64,000 nucleotides of DNA from Firmicutes bacterium UBA5286 (GTDB lineage Bacteria; Bacillota; Proteinivoracia; UBA4975). The position numbers were made by a program, and so were the translations under genes. Positions within the stretch are counted from its first letter, which is position 1; each line of letters starts with the position of its first letter. The stretch lies in contig DHSM01000016.1 in NCBI GenBank assembly GCA_002408465.1, positions 24,738 through 88,737 on the forward strand, in the 5' to 3' direction. The notes under the pieces are model-generated. The model did not search any database and was not told the DNA's origin. It worked only from the letters and a program-made list of their open reading frames with translations. Positions 14,754-23,560 of this stretch are shown one piece after another.

Positions 14754-16559
14754 ATGTCTGAACAGCGGGTAAATGTAATTTTGGCAGTGGACTGCGGCAG
14801 CACCACAACCAAGGCAATCCTGATTGAGCGGCTGGGGGACGAATATCGCCTGCAGGCAAGAGGCGAGGCCCCCACCACTGTGGAAAAGCCCTTTGAAGAT
14901 GTGACCATGGGAGTAAGAAATGCCATCAGTGAAGTGGAGGAATTGGCGGGAAGAAAATTCATGGATGATAAAGGCATCATTACTCCTGCCCGGGGCCAGC
15001 AGGGAGTGGATTTATTCTTAGCCACCAGCAGCGCCGGCGGCGGCCTGCAGATGATGGTGGCGGGAGTGGTCAGGAAAATGACCGCCGAAAGCGCCCAGCG
15101 AGCCGCTTTGGGGGCAGGTGCCATTGTCATGGATACCATCGCCGTGGATGACGGACGCCTGACCTACCAAAAGATTGAGCGCATCCGCCAGCTGCGGCCG
15201 GATATGGTCCTGGTGGCTGGGGGCATCGACGGGGGAACTGTATCCCATGTGGTGGAAATTGCCGAGATTCTGGCGGCCTCTGATCCCCACCCCCGGCTGG
15301 GGACGGGCTACAAACTGCCGGTTATCTATTGCGGCAATTCCGCCGCCAGGGACCAGGTGGGGGAGTTGCTGGCGGCAAAGACTGACCTGAAGTTCTTGGC
15401 CAACATTCGGCCGGTGCTGGAAAAGGAAGAGCTGGGGCCTGCCCGGGAAGAGATCCACAATCTCTTTATGGGGCATGTCATGGCCCAGGCCCCGGGGTAT
15501 AAACAGCTTTTGGCCTGGACCCACGCGCCAATAATGCCCACCCCGGCGGCAGTGGGCAAGATTATTCAGACTCTCGCCCGGGAAAATGACATCAACATTA
15601 TCGGAGTGGATATCGGGGGGGCCACCACCGACATCTTCTCAGTCTTTGACCAGGTGTTTAACCGCACTGTCAGCGCAAACCTGGGCATGAGCTACAGTAT
15701 CTGCAACGTGTTGGTGGAGACGGGGGCAGACAATATTCTGCGCTGGCTTCCCTTTACCATTGAACCGGCGGAATTAAAAAACCGCATCCGCAATAAGATG
15801 ATCCGGCCCACAACTATCCCCCACACCCTTGAAGACCTGCTGATTGAACAGGCCATTGCCCGGGAGGCCCTGAGCCTGGCGTTTGCTCATCATAAGACCC
15901 TGGCGGTGGGGCTAAGGGGGGTGCAGCGGCAGCGCACAATTGGCGAGGCCTTTCAACAGAGCAGCGGCGAAGAAACCCTGGTGGATATGATGGCGTTGGA
16001 GATGCTTGTGGGCAGCGGTGGCTGCCTTTCCCACGCCCCTCGCCGAGTGCAGAGCGCCATGATGATGATCGATGGCTTCCAGCCTCAGGGGGTTACCCGG
16101 CTGGCGGTGGACAGCATTTTCATGATGCCGCAGCTGGGGGTGCTTTCGGATATCCATCCTCAGGGGGCGACCCAGGTCTTCGAAAAGGACTGCCTCATTC
16201 ATCTGGGTTCGGTGCTGGCCCCCAGGGGCAGGGGAAAAATCGGCGACAAATGCCTCTGGGGAGCAGTAAGCTGGCCGGGAGGCAGCGCTGAGGTCGATTT
16301 GCACTGGGGAGATATTCAGCTGATTGTCGGACAGGGACCATTCCAGGCAGATCTTCATCCCCATTTTGCCGTAGATATCGGCGCCGGCCGGGGCAGGGCC
16401 CTGCGCCGGGAGGTTGCCGGCGGGGTGTGCGGGCTCTTCCTTGATTGCCGGGGGAGGTCCCTGATGCTGGCTGAGGATGAGAAAACCCGGGTGCGCCAGT
16501 TGCTCAAGTGGTATGAGCAGGTTGGAATGTACCCAATGTCGGTGGAGGGAGCGCTATGA
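14754..16559 (+). CDS. MutL-family (glutamate mutase L-like) ASKHA protein
   Basis: The 601-residue protein begins with the phosphate-1 motif AVDCGSTTTKA (residues 9-19) and has a second one, GVDIGGATTDIFSVFD (about 284-299), so it belongs to the actin/Hsp70/sugar-kinase superfamily. The overall sequence matches the MutL family, first noted beside glutamate mutase genes in clostridia. No glutamate mutase subunit (MutS/MutE), B12 enzyme or ornithine aminomutase is near, so the label is a family name and not a function. The stop overlaps the next ATG by 4 bp. Confidence 0.8.
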   Translation: MSEQRVNVILAVDCGSTTTKAILIERLGDEYRLQARGEAPTTVEKPFEDVTMGVRNAISEVEELAGRKFMDDKGIITPARGQQGVDLFLATSSAGGGLQMMVAGVVRKMTAESAQRAALGAGAIVMDTIAVDDGRLTYQKIERIRQLRPDMVLVAGGIDGGTVSHVVEIAEILAASDPHPRLGTGYKLPVIYCGNSAARDQVGELLAAKTDLKFLANIRPVLEKEELGPAREEIHNLFMGHVMAQAPGYKQLLAWTHAPIMPTPAAVGKIIQTLARENDINIIGVDIGGATTDIFSVFDQVFNRTVSANLGMSYSICNVLVETGADNILRWLPFTIEPAELKNRIRNKMIRPTTIPHTLEDLLIEQAIAREALSLAFAHHKTLAVGLRGVQRQRTIGEAFQQSSGEETLVDMMALEMLVGSGGCLSHAPRRVQSAMMMIDGFQPQGVTRLAVDSIFMMPQLGVLSDIHPQGATQVFEKDCLIHLGSVLAPRGRGKIGDKCLWGAVSWPGGSAEVDLHWGDIQLIVGQGPFQADLHPHFAVDIGAGRGRALRREVAGGVCGLFLDCRGRSLMLAEDEKTRVRQLLKWYEQVGMYPMSVEGAL

Positions 16560-17668
16560 GTGACGCTTATTTGCCCGGACTGACGGTAAGCGAACTGACC
16601 CCCGTCTGCAAAGTTCGGCGCCTGCCCCTAAAGGGAGAAGTGCCGGTAAAAGCCGGGGAGCGGGTGGAACCAGACACAGTTGTCGCCCAGACCTTTGTGC
16701 CGGGGTGCCCTCATCTGGTGGCAGCTTCCAATCTCTTGAATATTGAGCCGGGGGAGTTGCCGTCGGTAATGCTGAAAAAGGTGGGGGACAGGGTCCAGGC
16801 AGGAGAAGTAATTGCCCGCTACAGCGCGTTTTTTGGCCTGCTCAAGGGCCGGTGCCAGTCACCGGCCACAGGGGTGGTGGAACATGTCTCCGCTGTCACC
16901 GGCCAGGTGATGATCCGGGAGCCGGCGGTGCCGGTGGCTGTCAAAGCTTATATATCAGGGACAGTAACCAGGGTGATGCCTGGGGAAGGGGTGGAGGTGG
17001 AGACTACAGCCGCCTTCATTCAAGGGATATTCGGCATTGGCGGCGAGGGCAGCGGCAAATTGCGCCTGGCAGTAAATGACCCCGGAGAAATTCTCAGCCC
17101 CCGGCAAATTAAGGAGGAAGACAGAGGCTGCATCCTTGTGGGCGGGTCACTGGTAACGGCTGCTTCCCTCCGGCGAGCGGAGGAGGTCGGTGTCACAGGT
17201 ATCATCTGCGGGGGCATTCTCGATAAAGACCTCCACGACTACTTGGGCTATGAGATTGGCGTAGCCATTACCGGCCATGAGGATATTCCTCTGTCCCTGG
17301 TTGTCACAGAGGGCTTTGGCCGAATCCCCATGGCTCAAAAGACCTTTACCCTATTGCGCAAGCTGGATGGGCAGCAGGCTTCCATCAATGGCAGCACCCA
17401 AATTAGGGCGGGGGTCCTCCGCCCCGAGATAGTGGTGCCCAGGAAAGGTGCAGAAATGACCAAAGAAGTGGCAGCCACCGGCCTGGAAATCGGTACCCGG
17501 GTGCGGGTAATCCGCAATCCCTGGTTTGGCAAACTGGGCAAAGTCACCGGGCTGCCTGTGGAACTGCAGAAAATCGAGAGCGAGGCCTTGGTCCGGGTGG
17601 TGCAGGTAGGACTGGAGGGCGGCCGGCGGGTGACAGTGCCCCGGGCCAATGTAGAGATTCTCTCATAG
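16556..17668 (+). CDS. Protein with barrel-sandwich-like N-terminus and KOW-like C-terminus
   Basis: The 370-residue protein has two glycine-turn motifs typical of barrel-sandwich/lipoyl-like hybrids near its N-terminus (VKAGERVEPDTVVAQ and KVGDRVQAGEVIARY), as in RnfC-like proteins. A middle domain has GCILVGGSLVTAASLRRAEE. The C-terminal 60 residues (TRVRVIRNPWFGKLGKVTGLP...) resemble a KOW motif as in NusG and ribosomal L24. The start overlaps the MutL-family stop by 4 bp. The TAG stop is the first triplet of a dispersed repeat copy (17666). Function unknown. Confidence 0.6.
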   Translation: MSDAYLPGLTVSELTPVCKVRRLPLKGEVPVKAGERVEPDTVVAQTFVPGCPHLVAASNLLNIEPGELPSVMLKKVGDRVQAGEVIARYSAFFGLLKGRCQSPATGVVEHVSAVTGQVMIREPAVPVAVKAYISGTVTRVMPGEGVEVETTAAFIQGIFGIGGEGSGKLRLAVNDPGEILSPRQIKEEDRGCILVGGSLVTAASLRRAEEVGVTGIICGGILDKDLHDYLGYEIGVAITGHEDIPLSLVVTEGFGRIPMAQKTFTLLRKLDGQQASINGSTQIRAGVLRPEIVVPRKGAEMTKEVAATGLEIGTRVRVIRNPWFGKLGKVTGLPVELQKIESEALVRVVQVGLEGGRRVTVPRANVEILS

Positions 17669-17728
17669 GGGGGTGGTCTTCGTCCCCGCCTTATTGTAGG
17701 GGGGTGGTCTTCGCCCCCCCTACAATCC
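17666..17728. repeat. Tandem dispersed repeat at the convergent gene ends
   Basis: TAGGGGGGTGGTCTTCG occurs at 17666-17682 and 17697-17713. The second copy completes a hairpin TTGTAGGGGGG/CCCCCCTACAA (17694-17704/17715-17725). The element supplies the stop of the plus-strand KOW gene and the last 11 codons of the minus-strand dehydratase. Confidence 0.75.
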
Positions 17729-20081
17729 TGTGTTCAGTCCTTGCGATGATTTCATCCTGGAGTTCTCGGCTGAGGTCGCAAAAGTAGTCACTGTAGCCGG
17801 CCACCCGTACAATCAGGTCCCTATGGGCCTCGGGATTGTCCCGGGCCGCCAGCAGGGTGGCCCTGTCTACCACATTAAACTGGATGTGATGGCCATCCAA
17901 GCGGAAGTATGCCCGAACCAGGGCCATAAGTTTTTCCAGGCCTGTCTCTCCTGCTAAGATTGCCGGGGAGAATTTTTGGTTGAGTAAAGTGCCCCCGGTC
18001 TTGAGATGGTCCAATTTGGCGGCGGAGCGAAGGACGGCGGTAGGACCTAAGCGGTCCACCCCTTGGACGGGAGATATCCCCTCGGAGAAGGGGTTTTTTG
18101 CTTTTCTGCCGTCGGCAGTGGCCCCGGTCTTGGAGCCAAAGTACACATGGCAGGTGGTGGGGAGCATATTGATCCTGTAAGTTCCGCCTTTGGTGTTGGG
18201 GCGGCCGTCCACTGTTCGGTGGAAGATGTTGAAGACCTGGGTCATGATGCTATCAGCGTAATCATCATCATTGCCGTACTTGGGCGATTTGTTGAGGAGC
18301 AATTGGCGCAGGCGTTCATTGTCCTGAAAATTTGCAGCCAGGCCTGTCAGCAGTTCGCTCATGCTTATCTGATTCTGCTCGAAAACCAGATGCTTAATTG
18401 CGGCCAGGGCATCGGTGATGCTGCCCAGGCCCACCCCCTGGATGTAGCTGGTATTGTAGCGAGCGCCGCCGGCATTATAATCCCTGCCCTTGGCGATGCA
18501 ATCGTCGATGATGATAGAGAGGAAGGGGGCCGGCATTCTGTGGGCATAAAGCCGTTCAATTACATGATTGCCCCGGATTTTTATCTCGATAAAATGCTTA
18601 AGTTGTTTTTCATATCCCCCCAGTAGCTGGTCAAAGTCCAGGAAGTCGGCGGCTTCCCCGGTTTCCAAACCAATTTTTTTGCCGGACTGGGGGTCAATGC
18701 CGTTATTCAGGGTGATTTCCAGGACCTTGGGCAGGTTGAAGTAACCGGTGAGGATATAGGCTTCTTTGCCAAAAGCGCCGGTTTCGACGCAACCGCTGGT
18801 GCCGCCGGCCCGGGCGTCTTCCAGGGATTTGCCCTGGCGAAGGAGTTCAGCCACCACGGCGTCGGCGTTAAAGATTGAGGGCTGGCCCCAGCCTTGGCGG
18901 ATGATGCGGCAGGCCCGGCGCAAGAAGCGGTCGGGATTCTTCTTGCTCAACTGGATATTAGAGCTGGGCTGCAGCAGGCGCATCTCGTCGATGACATCCA
19001 GGACCAGGTACGTGACTTCATTGACGGCATCGGAGCCGTCGGCTTTAAGGCCGCCGTTGTTGATATTGGCAAAATCCGTATATGTGCCGCTTTCGGCGGC
19101 GGTTACTCCAACTTTAGGCGGGGCCGGCTGGTTGTTGAACTTAACCCAGAAGCATTGGAGCAGTTCTTTGGCCCCTTCCCTGTCCAGGGTGCCCTGGGCC
19201 AGATCCCGCTGGTAAAAGGGCCAGAGGTGCTGGTCCAGGTGGCCGGGATTAAAGGAATCCCAGGTGTTGAGTTCGGTGATGACTCCCAGGTGGACAAACC
19301 AGTAAGCCTGCAGGGCTTCCCAGAAGGTGCGGGGGGCGTGGGCAGGCACATGTTCACTGACTTCAGCAATTTGCTTCAGTTCCTCCCGGCGCCGGGGGTC
19401 AGTTTCTGTTTGCGCCAGTTCCCGTGCCCTTTCGGCATGGCGGCGGGCGTAGGCGATGATTGCCTGGCAGCAAATCTCCATGGCCCGGAGCTCTTCGCCT
19501 TTGTCCCAGGCCCGGGGGTCATTGTGCCAGTCCAAGGCGGCTCGGCTGGCGGCGATTTCCTCTTGGAAATCCAGGAAACCCTTGCGATAAATCTTGTCAT
19601 CCACCACAGTGTGGCCGGGAGCCCGCTGCTCCATGAATTCGGTAAAGATGCCGCCGGCATAACAGTCTTTCCATTCCGGGGTCATGGCGGCAAAGATCTG
19701 CTCCCGCAGGTTGCGGCCCTGCCAACAGGGAATAATTTCCCGGGCAAAGATTTCTCGCACCTCAGGACTGACCCGGAAGGGGATTTTCTCCCGGGCGTTG
19801 AGGATATCTAAATCCTCCAGGCTGTGGCAGCAAAGTTCAGGATAAGTAGGGGTGGCCTTAGGCGCCGGCCCTCTTTCCCCGACGATGAGCTCACCGGGGT
19901 TGATGCAGATTGCCTTGTGTTCCAGCAGGTACTTGAGAGCCAGGGCCCGGTGCACCGGGATTGAACAAGTGTCCGGGGGGCATTGACGGTAAAATTCCGT
20001 CAGCAGCAATGCCCGCTCGGGGCTGATGGAGGGAACCGTTTCCAGGCTTTGTTCTCTTAGCTTAGCTACCCGCTCATTCAT
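17691..20081 (-). CDS. hypD: trans-4-hydroxy-L-proline dehydratase (glycyl radical enzyme)
   Basis: The 796-residue enzyme dehydrates trans-4-hydroxyproline to pyrroline-5-carboxylate. It follows the clostridial HypD pattern closely: EFMEQRAPGHTV, GVITELNTWDSF, the active-site GTSGCVETG with Cys and Glu, FGKEAYILTGY, YGNDDDYAD, and the glycyl radical loop RVAGYSDYF. The C-terminus normally ends shortly after DEIIARTE; here IVGGAKTTPLQ is added by a dispersed repeat. The ATG at 20081 has GGAGGTG 6-7 nt upstream and overlaps the activase stop by 8 bp. No proC is adjacent, so the product must be reduced by an enzyme encoded elsewhere. Confidence 0.93.
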   Translation of the reverse strand: MNERVAKLREQSLETVPSISPERALLLTEFYRQCPPDTCSIPVHRALALKYLLEHKAICINPGELIVGERGPAPKATPTYPELCCHSLEDLDILNAREKIPFRVSPEVREIFAREIIPCWQGRNLREQIFAAMTPEWKDCYAGGIFTEFMEQRAPGHTVVDDKIYRKGFLDFQEEIAASRAALDWHNDPRAWDKGEELRAMEICCQAIIAYARRHAERARELAQTETDPRRREELKQIAEVSEHVPAHAPRTFWEALQAYWFVHLGVITELNTWDSFNPGHLDQHLWPFYQRDLAQGTLDREGAKELLQCFWVKFNNQPAPPKVGVTAAESGTYTDFANINNGGLKADGSDAVNEVTYLVLDVIDEMRLLQPSSNIQLSKKNPDRFLRRACRIIRQGWGQPSIFNADAVVAELLRQGKSLEDARAGGTSGCVETGAFGKEAYILTGYFNLPKVLEITLNNGIDPQSGKKIGLETGEAADFLDFDQLLGGYEKQLKHFIEIKIRGNHVIERLYAHRMPAPFLSIIIDDCIAKGRDYNAGGARYNTSYIQGVGLGSITDALAAIKHLVFEQNQISMSELLTGLAANFQDNERLRQLLLNKSPKYGNDDDYADSIMTQVFNIFHRTVDGRPNTKGGTYRINMLPTTCHVYFGSKTGATADGRKAKNPFSEGISPVQGVDRLGPTAVLRSAAKLDHLKTGGTLLNQKFSPAILAGETGLEKLMALVRAYFRLDGHHIQFNVVDRATLLAARDNPEAHRDLIVRVAGYSDYFCDLSRELQDEIIARTEHRIVGGAKTTPLQ

Positions 20082-20961
20082 TGGGCACACCTCCAATAAT
20101 CACTTTATGTCCGCTGGCGGCTAAGGCAGTAGCCGCCTCTTTCATCTTTTCTTGGCTGGGACTGGCCAAATCTGCCAGTGGATAAGTCCGGCCCAGGTGC
20201 TGGTACTTGGCTAGGGCAGTATTATGGTAGGGCAGGATTTCCACCTGCTGAATGGGAATCGGTTTAAGGAAAGCGGCCATGGCTTCCAGGTTGCCATCGG
20301 TATCAGTGATGCCTGGGATTATGGGAACCCGGACTGTGATATTTTGGTGGCCCCGAGCCAGGCGGGAGAGGTTGCTGAGAATCCCTGAGTTGGGAACGCC
20401 GGTATCTTCCAGATGCTGGCCATTGTCCATCAGCTTCAGGTCATAGAGAAAGGCATCAGTCAGTGGAGCTGCGGCCTCAAGTACCGAGAAGGGGGCAAAG
20501 CCGGTGGTGTCCACGGCGGTATGAATGCCCTGTTCCCGGCAGGCCCCAAGCAGGGCCAGGAGAAATTCTGCCTGCAGCAGGGGCTCGCCGCCGGAAAAGG
20601 TCACGCCGCCGCCGGATTCGTCGTAAAAGATAATGTCCTTCTCAATTTCCGCCATTGCTTCCGGGACAGTGAGCTCCCTGCCCAGCAACTCCCGGGCGCC
20701 GGTGCAGCACACTTCGGCGCATTTTCCGCACAGCCGGCAAGAGTCTGGGGAGCCGGGAGCGGGGCAGCAGACAAGACAGGCGCCGCACTGGATACAGCGG
20801 TCCCTGCGGATTATGAGTTCTTTTCGGGGGGACTGTCCCTCGGGATTATGGCACCAGAGGCAAGAAAGGGGGCAGCCCTTGAGGAATACAGTGGTCCGGA
20901 TCCCCGGGCCGTCGCTGATGGAGTAGCGCATAATATTGAAGATTAGTCCTTTTTTGTCCAT
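20074..20961 (-). CDS. hypE: Glycyl radical enzyme activase for HypD
   Basis: The 295-residue radical-SAM protein has the CxxxCxxC motif at Cys30, Cys34 and Cys37 (GCPLSCLWCHNPE). Two inserted ferredoxin-type cluster motifs follow (CIQCGACLVCCP and CRLCGKCAEVCC), then the SAM-binding GGEP (FSGGEPLL). This layout is that of activases that install the glycyl radical on PFL-like enzymes. It directly precedes hypD and overlaps it by 8 bp, so HypD is its target. The ATG at 20961 has AAGGAGCAG upstream. Confidence 0.92.
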   Translation of the reverse strand: MDKKGLIFNIMRYSISDGPGIRTTVFLKGCPLSCLWCHNPEGQSPRKELIIRRDRCIQCGACLVCCPAPGSPDSCRLCGKCAEVCCTGARELLGRELTVPEAMAEIEKDIIFYDESGGGVTFSGGEPLLQAEFLLALLGACREQGIHTAVDTTGFAPFSVLEAAAPLTDAFLYDLKLMDNGQHLEDTGVPNSGILSNLSRLARGHQNITVRVPIIPGITDTDGNLEAMAAFLKPIPIQQVEILPYHNTALAKYQHLGRTYPLADLASPSQEKMKEAATALAASGHKVIIGGVPNE

Positions 20962-21008
20962 TTTTCTGCTCCTTTGTGGACTCACCTGAGATGGGTGTGC
21001 ATGAGCCT

Positions 21009-21950
21009 TCAGAACCGTTCCCGGCGGGCCAGTTCCAGGGCTCCGGCTACACCGGCCCTGTCGGCCAGGGCCGAGACGGCCACCTGCGCCATTTCCCGCT
21101 GCACCGGCATGGTATAGCGGGCAATCTGGGCTCGGACGGGGGCCAGCACTTGCTCACCCGCCAGGGAGACGCCGCCGCCGATGACCACTAAGCTGGGATT
21201 AAATATAGTGACCAAGTTGGCTATGCCCTGGCCCAGCCAGGCCATGGCTGTGTCCACCACTTGGCCTGCCGCAGCATCACCTCGGGCGGCGGCCCGGAAC
21301 ACCAAGGCGGAGTCCAGGTCCTGCTCGGCGGCCAGCTCATTGAGGAGGCTGCTCGGGTTGGCGGCTGCGGCGGCCCGGCCTTCCCTGGCAATGGCGGTGG
21401 CTGAGGCCAGTGTTTCCAGGCATCCCCTGTTGCCGCAGGCGCAGGCTGGGCCCAGGGGGTCGAGGACCATGTGTCCCACTTCTCCAGCTGACCAGCCCGG
21501 TCCCCGCAGCAGGCGGCCGTCAATGACAATGCCGGAGCCGATGCCCGTGCCAACTGATAGATATATAAAATCGTTGCAGCCCTGGGCCCGGCCCCGGGAC
21601 CATTCCCCCAAAGCCGCTGCCCGCACATCATTATCTATATATACAGGGGCATCGATTCTGCGGGATAAATCCCCGGCGATGGGAACATCTTGCCAGCCCA
21701 GGTTGCAGGAGAAACGGCAGTTTCCTGCATTTAAATCCAGGAGGCCGGGCACACCAAGGCCCACCGCTTTTATGGGCTGGCCCTTGGCCAAATCCAGAAT
21801 TAGCTTGGCCAAATCCTCAATTACAGTGTCTGAACCCAGTCTTGCGCGGGTAGCAATTTTGCTCTGGCGGATAATGACGCCGTCCAAAGTTGCTGCTGCG
21901 CCTTGGGTGTTGGTCCCGCCGAGATCGATGCCGATTATCACAGTCTTCAT
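21009..21950 (-). CDS. ROK-family sugar kinase
   Basis: The 313-residue protein has the ATP-binding GIDLGGTNTQGAA at the N-terminus, a mid-domain GTGIGSGIVIDG, and the ROK zinc motif CACGNRGCLET. These identify a ROK kinase acting on glucose or a related hexose; glucokinase is the commonest activity. The ATG at 21950 follows CCGGAGGG. It lies 48 bp upstream of the hypE gene on the same strand and may share its transcript, although the pathways are not obviously linked. Confidence 0.85.
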   Translation of the reverse strand: MKTVIIGIDLGGTNTQGAAATLDGVIIRQSKIATRARLGSDTVIEDLAKLILDLAKGQPIKAVGLGVPGLLDLNAGNCRFSCNLGWQDVPIAGDLSRRIDAPVYIDNDVRAAALGEWSRGRAQGCNDFIYLSVGTGIGSGIVIDGRLLRGPGWSAGEVGHMVLDPLGPACACGNRGCLETLASATAIAREGRAAAAANPSSLLNELAAEQDLDSALVFRAAARGDAAAGQVVDTAMAWLGQGIANLVTIFNPSLVVIGGGVSLAGEQVLAPVRAQIARYTMPVQREMAQVAVSALADRAGVAGALELARRERF

Positions 21951-22028
21951 TATAATTCCCTCCGGTATTTCTATTCTCTGCGGGGGAGATAATTCCTTTT
22001 CCAATTTGGGTGTCTGACCCCGCTCCTA

Positions 22029-22053
22029 TTGACAAATTTGAGGACCGTCACCG
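22029..22053 (+). repeat. Dispersed 25-bp repeat, copy B
   Basis: The element differs at only two of 25 positions from 8638-8662. It abuts the -35 region of the metK leader promoter, and itself begins with TTGACA. Confidence 0.7.
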
Positions 22054-22054
22054 A

Positions 22055-22083
22055 TTGACAATTGTTGCGGCTGCCTATAAAAT
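22055..22083 (+). promoter_or_regulatory. Promoter of the SAM riboswitch-metK transcript
   Basis: TTGACA (22055-22060) is followed after 17 bp by TAAAAT (22078-22083), with a TATAAA alternative two bases earlier. The riboswitch aptamer starts about 20 nt downstream. Confidence 0.6.
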
Positions 22084-22099
22084 ATTGATAGACAAATTG

Positions 22100-22222
22100 C
22101 ATAGTGCTCTTATCAAGAGCGGTGGAGGGACGGGCCCGATGAAACCCGGCAACCGGCTGAAAGCACGGTGCCAATTCCCGCAGATGAGGGGTAAATCCCT
22201 TTCCTGTTGAAAGGGTTTTTTA
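22100..22222 (+). promoter_or_regulatory. SAM-I (S-box) riboswitch with intrinsic terminator
   Basis: The aptamer core is clear: CTCTTATCAAGAG, GGTGGAGGGA, GGCCCGATGAAACCCGGCAACC and the downstream GCACGGTGCCAATTC segment. Terminator stem CCCTTTC/GAAAGGG (22197-22215) and TTTTTT follow. Binding of S-adenosylmethionine should favour the terminator and stop transcription of metK. Confidence 0.95.
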
Positions 22223-22261
22223 TTGCCATTGGGAACAGAATATTTTTTGGAGGTGTTTTGT

Positions 22262-23455
22262 ATGCAACAAGACAGATTTTTGTTTACTTCGGAGTCGGTT
22301 ACCGAGGGGCATCCGGACAAGATTGCCGATCAAATTTCCGATGCTATTCTTGATGAAATCCTGAAAAAGGACCCCCTGGCCCGGGTGGCCGCGGAAACTT
22401 TGGTTACTACCGGACTGGTTTTGGTGACCGGGGAGATTACTACCTCCTGTTATGTGGATATTCCCGCCGTTGTCAGGGAAACGGTGCGGGAGATTGGCTA
22501 TACCCGGGCCAAATACGGCTTTGACTGCGACACCTGCGCCGTCATGACGGCTATTGATGAGCAGTCCCCGGATATCGCCATCGGCGTTGACAATGCCCTG
22601 GAGGGCAGGAATGCCGCTCCTGAAAATGAAAACCTAGGCGCCGGCGATCAGGGCATGATGTTTGGCTTTGCCTGTGATGAAACCCCTGAGCTGATGCCCA
22701 TGCCAATTGCCCTGGCTCATGCCCTGGCCCGAAGGCTGGCCCTGGTCCGCCGGGAACGGATTCTGCCCTATTTGCGCCCCGACGGCAAGACTCAGGTTAC
22801 TGTAGAATATGTGGACGGCAAGCCCTTGCGAGTGGATACAGTTGTGGTTTCTGCTCAGCATAAGCCAGATATCCCCTATGAGCGGCTCCAGGCCGACATC
22901 CTGGCGGAAGTGGTGAAAAAGGCTATTCCCGCCGAGCTCCTTGATGAAAGGACCAAGTATTTAATCAACCCCACCGGCCGTTTTGTTGTCGGCGGTCCTC
23001 AGGGGGATTCCGGCCTCACCGGCCGCAAGATTATCGTGGACACCTATGGGGGCTATTCCCGCCATGGGGGCGGCGCTTTTTCCGGCAAAGACCCCACTAA
23101 GGTAGACCGTTCTGCTGCCTATGCCGCCCGCTGGGTGGCCAAGAATATAGTGGCTGCAGGTCTCGCCAGCAAATGTGAGCTGCAGCTGGCCTATGCCATT
23201 GGTGTGGCCCAGCCGGTATCCATCAATGTGGAGACCTTTGGCACCGGCAAAATCCCTACAGCAAAGATTGAGGAGCTCATCAGCAAGCATTTTGATTTGA
23301 GCAGCAGCGGTATCATCAGGGAGCTCAACCTCCGCCGCCCCATCTACCGTCAGGTGGCCGCCTATGGGCACATGGGCAGGCTCGATCTGGACTTGCCCTG
23401 GGAAAACACAGATAAGGCCGCCTGCCTCCGCCAAGAGGCAGGGCTGGAAAAATAA
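22262..23455 (+). CDS. metK: S-adenosylmethionine synthetase
   Basis: The 397-residue enzyme makes SAM from methionine and ATP. It has the N-terminal SESVTEGHPDK motif, the methionine-loop region GAGDQGMMFG and the P-loop GGGAFSGKDPTKVDRS. The ATG at 22262 follows GGAGGTG; the upstream in-frame start would lie inside the riboswitch terminator. It is controlled by feedback through the SAM-I riboswitch directly in front. A strong terminator follows, so it is a single-gene unit. Confidence 0.97.
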   Translation: MQQDRFLFTSESVTEGHPDKIADQISDAILDEILKKDPLARVAAETLVTTGLVLVTGEITTSCYVDIPAVVRETVREIGYTRAKYGFDCDTCAVMTAIDEQSPDIAIGVDNALEGRNAAPENENLGAGDQGMMFGFACDETPELMPMPIALAHALARRLALVRRERILPYLRPDGKTQVTVEYVDGKPLRVDTVVVSAQHKPDIPYERLQADILAEVVKKAIPAELLDERTKYLINPTGRFVVGGPQGDSGLTGRKIIVDTYGGYSRHGGGAFSGKDPTKVDRSAAYAARWVAKNIVAAGLASKCELQLAYAIGVAQPVSINVETFGTGKIPTAKIEELISKHFDLSSSGIIRELNLRRPIYRQVAAYGHMGRLDLDLPWENTDKAACLRQEAGLEK

Positions 23456-23457
23456 GC

Positions 23458-23484
23458 AAAGACCCCGCGTGCAGCGGGGTCTTT
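23458..23484 (+). terminator. Terminator of metK
   Basis: The stem AAAGACCCCGC/GCGGGGTCTTT closes on the loop GTGCA. Confidence 0.88.
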
Positions 23485-23560
23485 GGCCATGGGTTTCCAG
23501 TTTTCGCAAGTTTCTTTCTCTCCTTCTCCGCATATATATAGAATGCGGGGGTGAAGGAGC

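Noticed and set aside
14754..16559. Assignment as glutamate mutase component
   Set aside because: Family similarity only; no MutS/MutE, B12 or methylaspartate genes are present in the window.
22029..22083. Idea that the dispersed repeat itself is the metK -35 element
   Set aside because: The TTGACA inside the repeat is 43 bp from the -10, too far; the TTGACA at 22055 outside the repeat has correct spacing.
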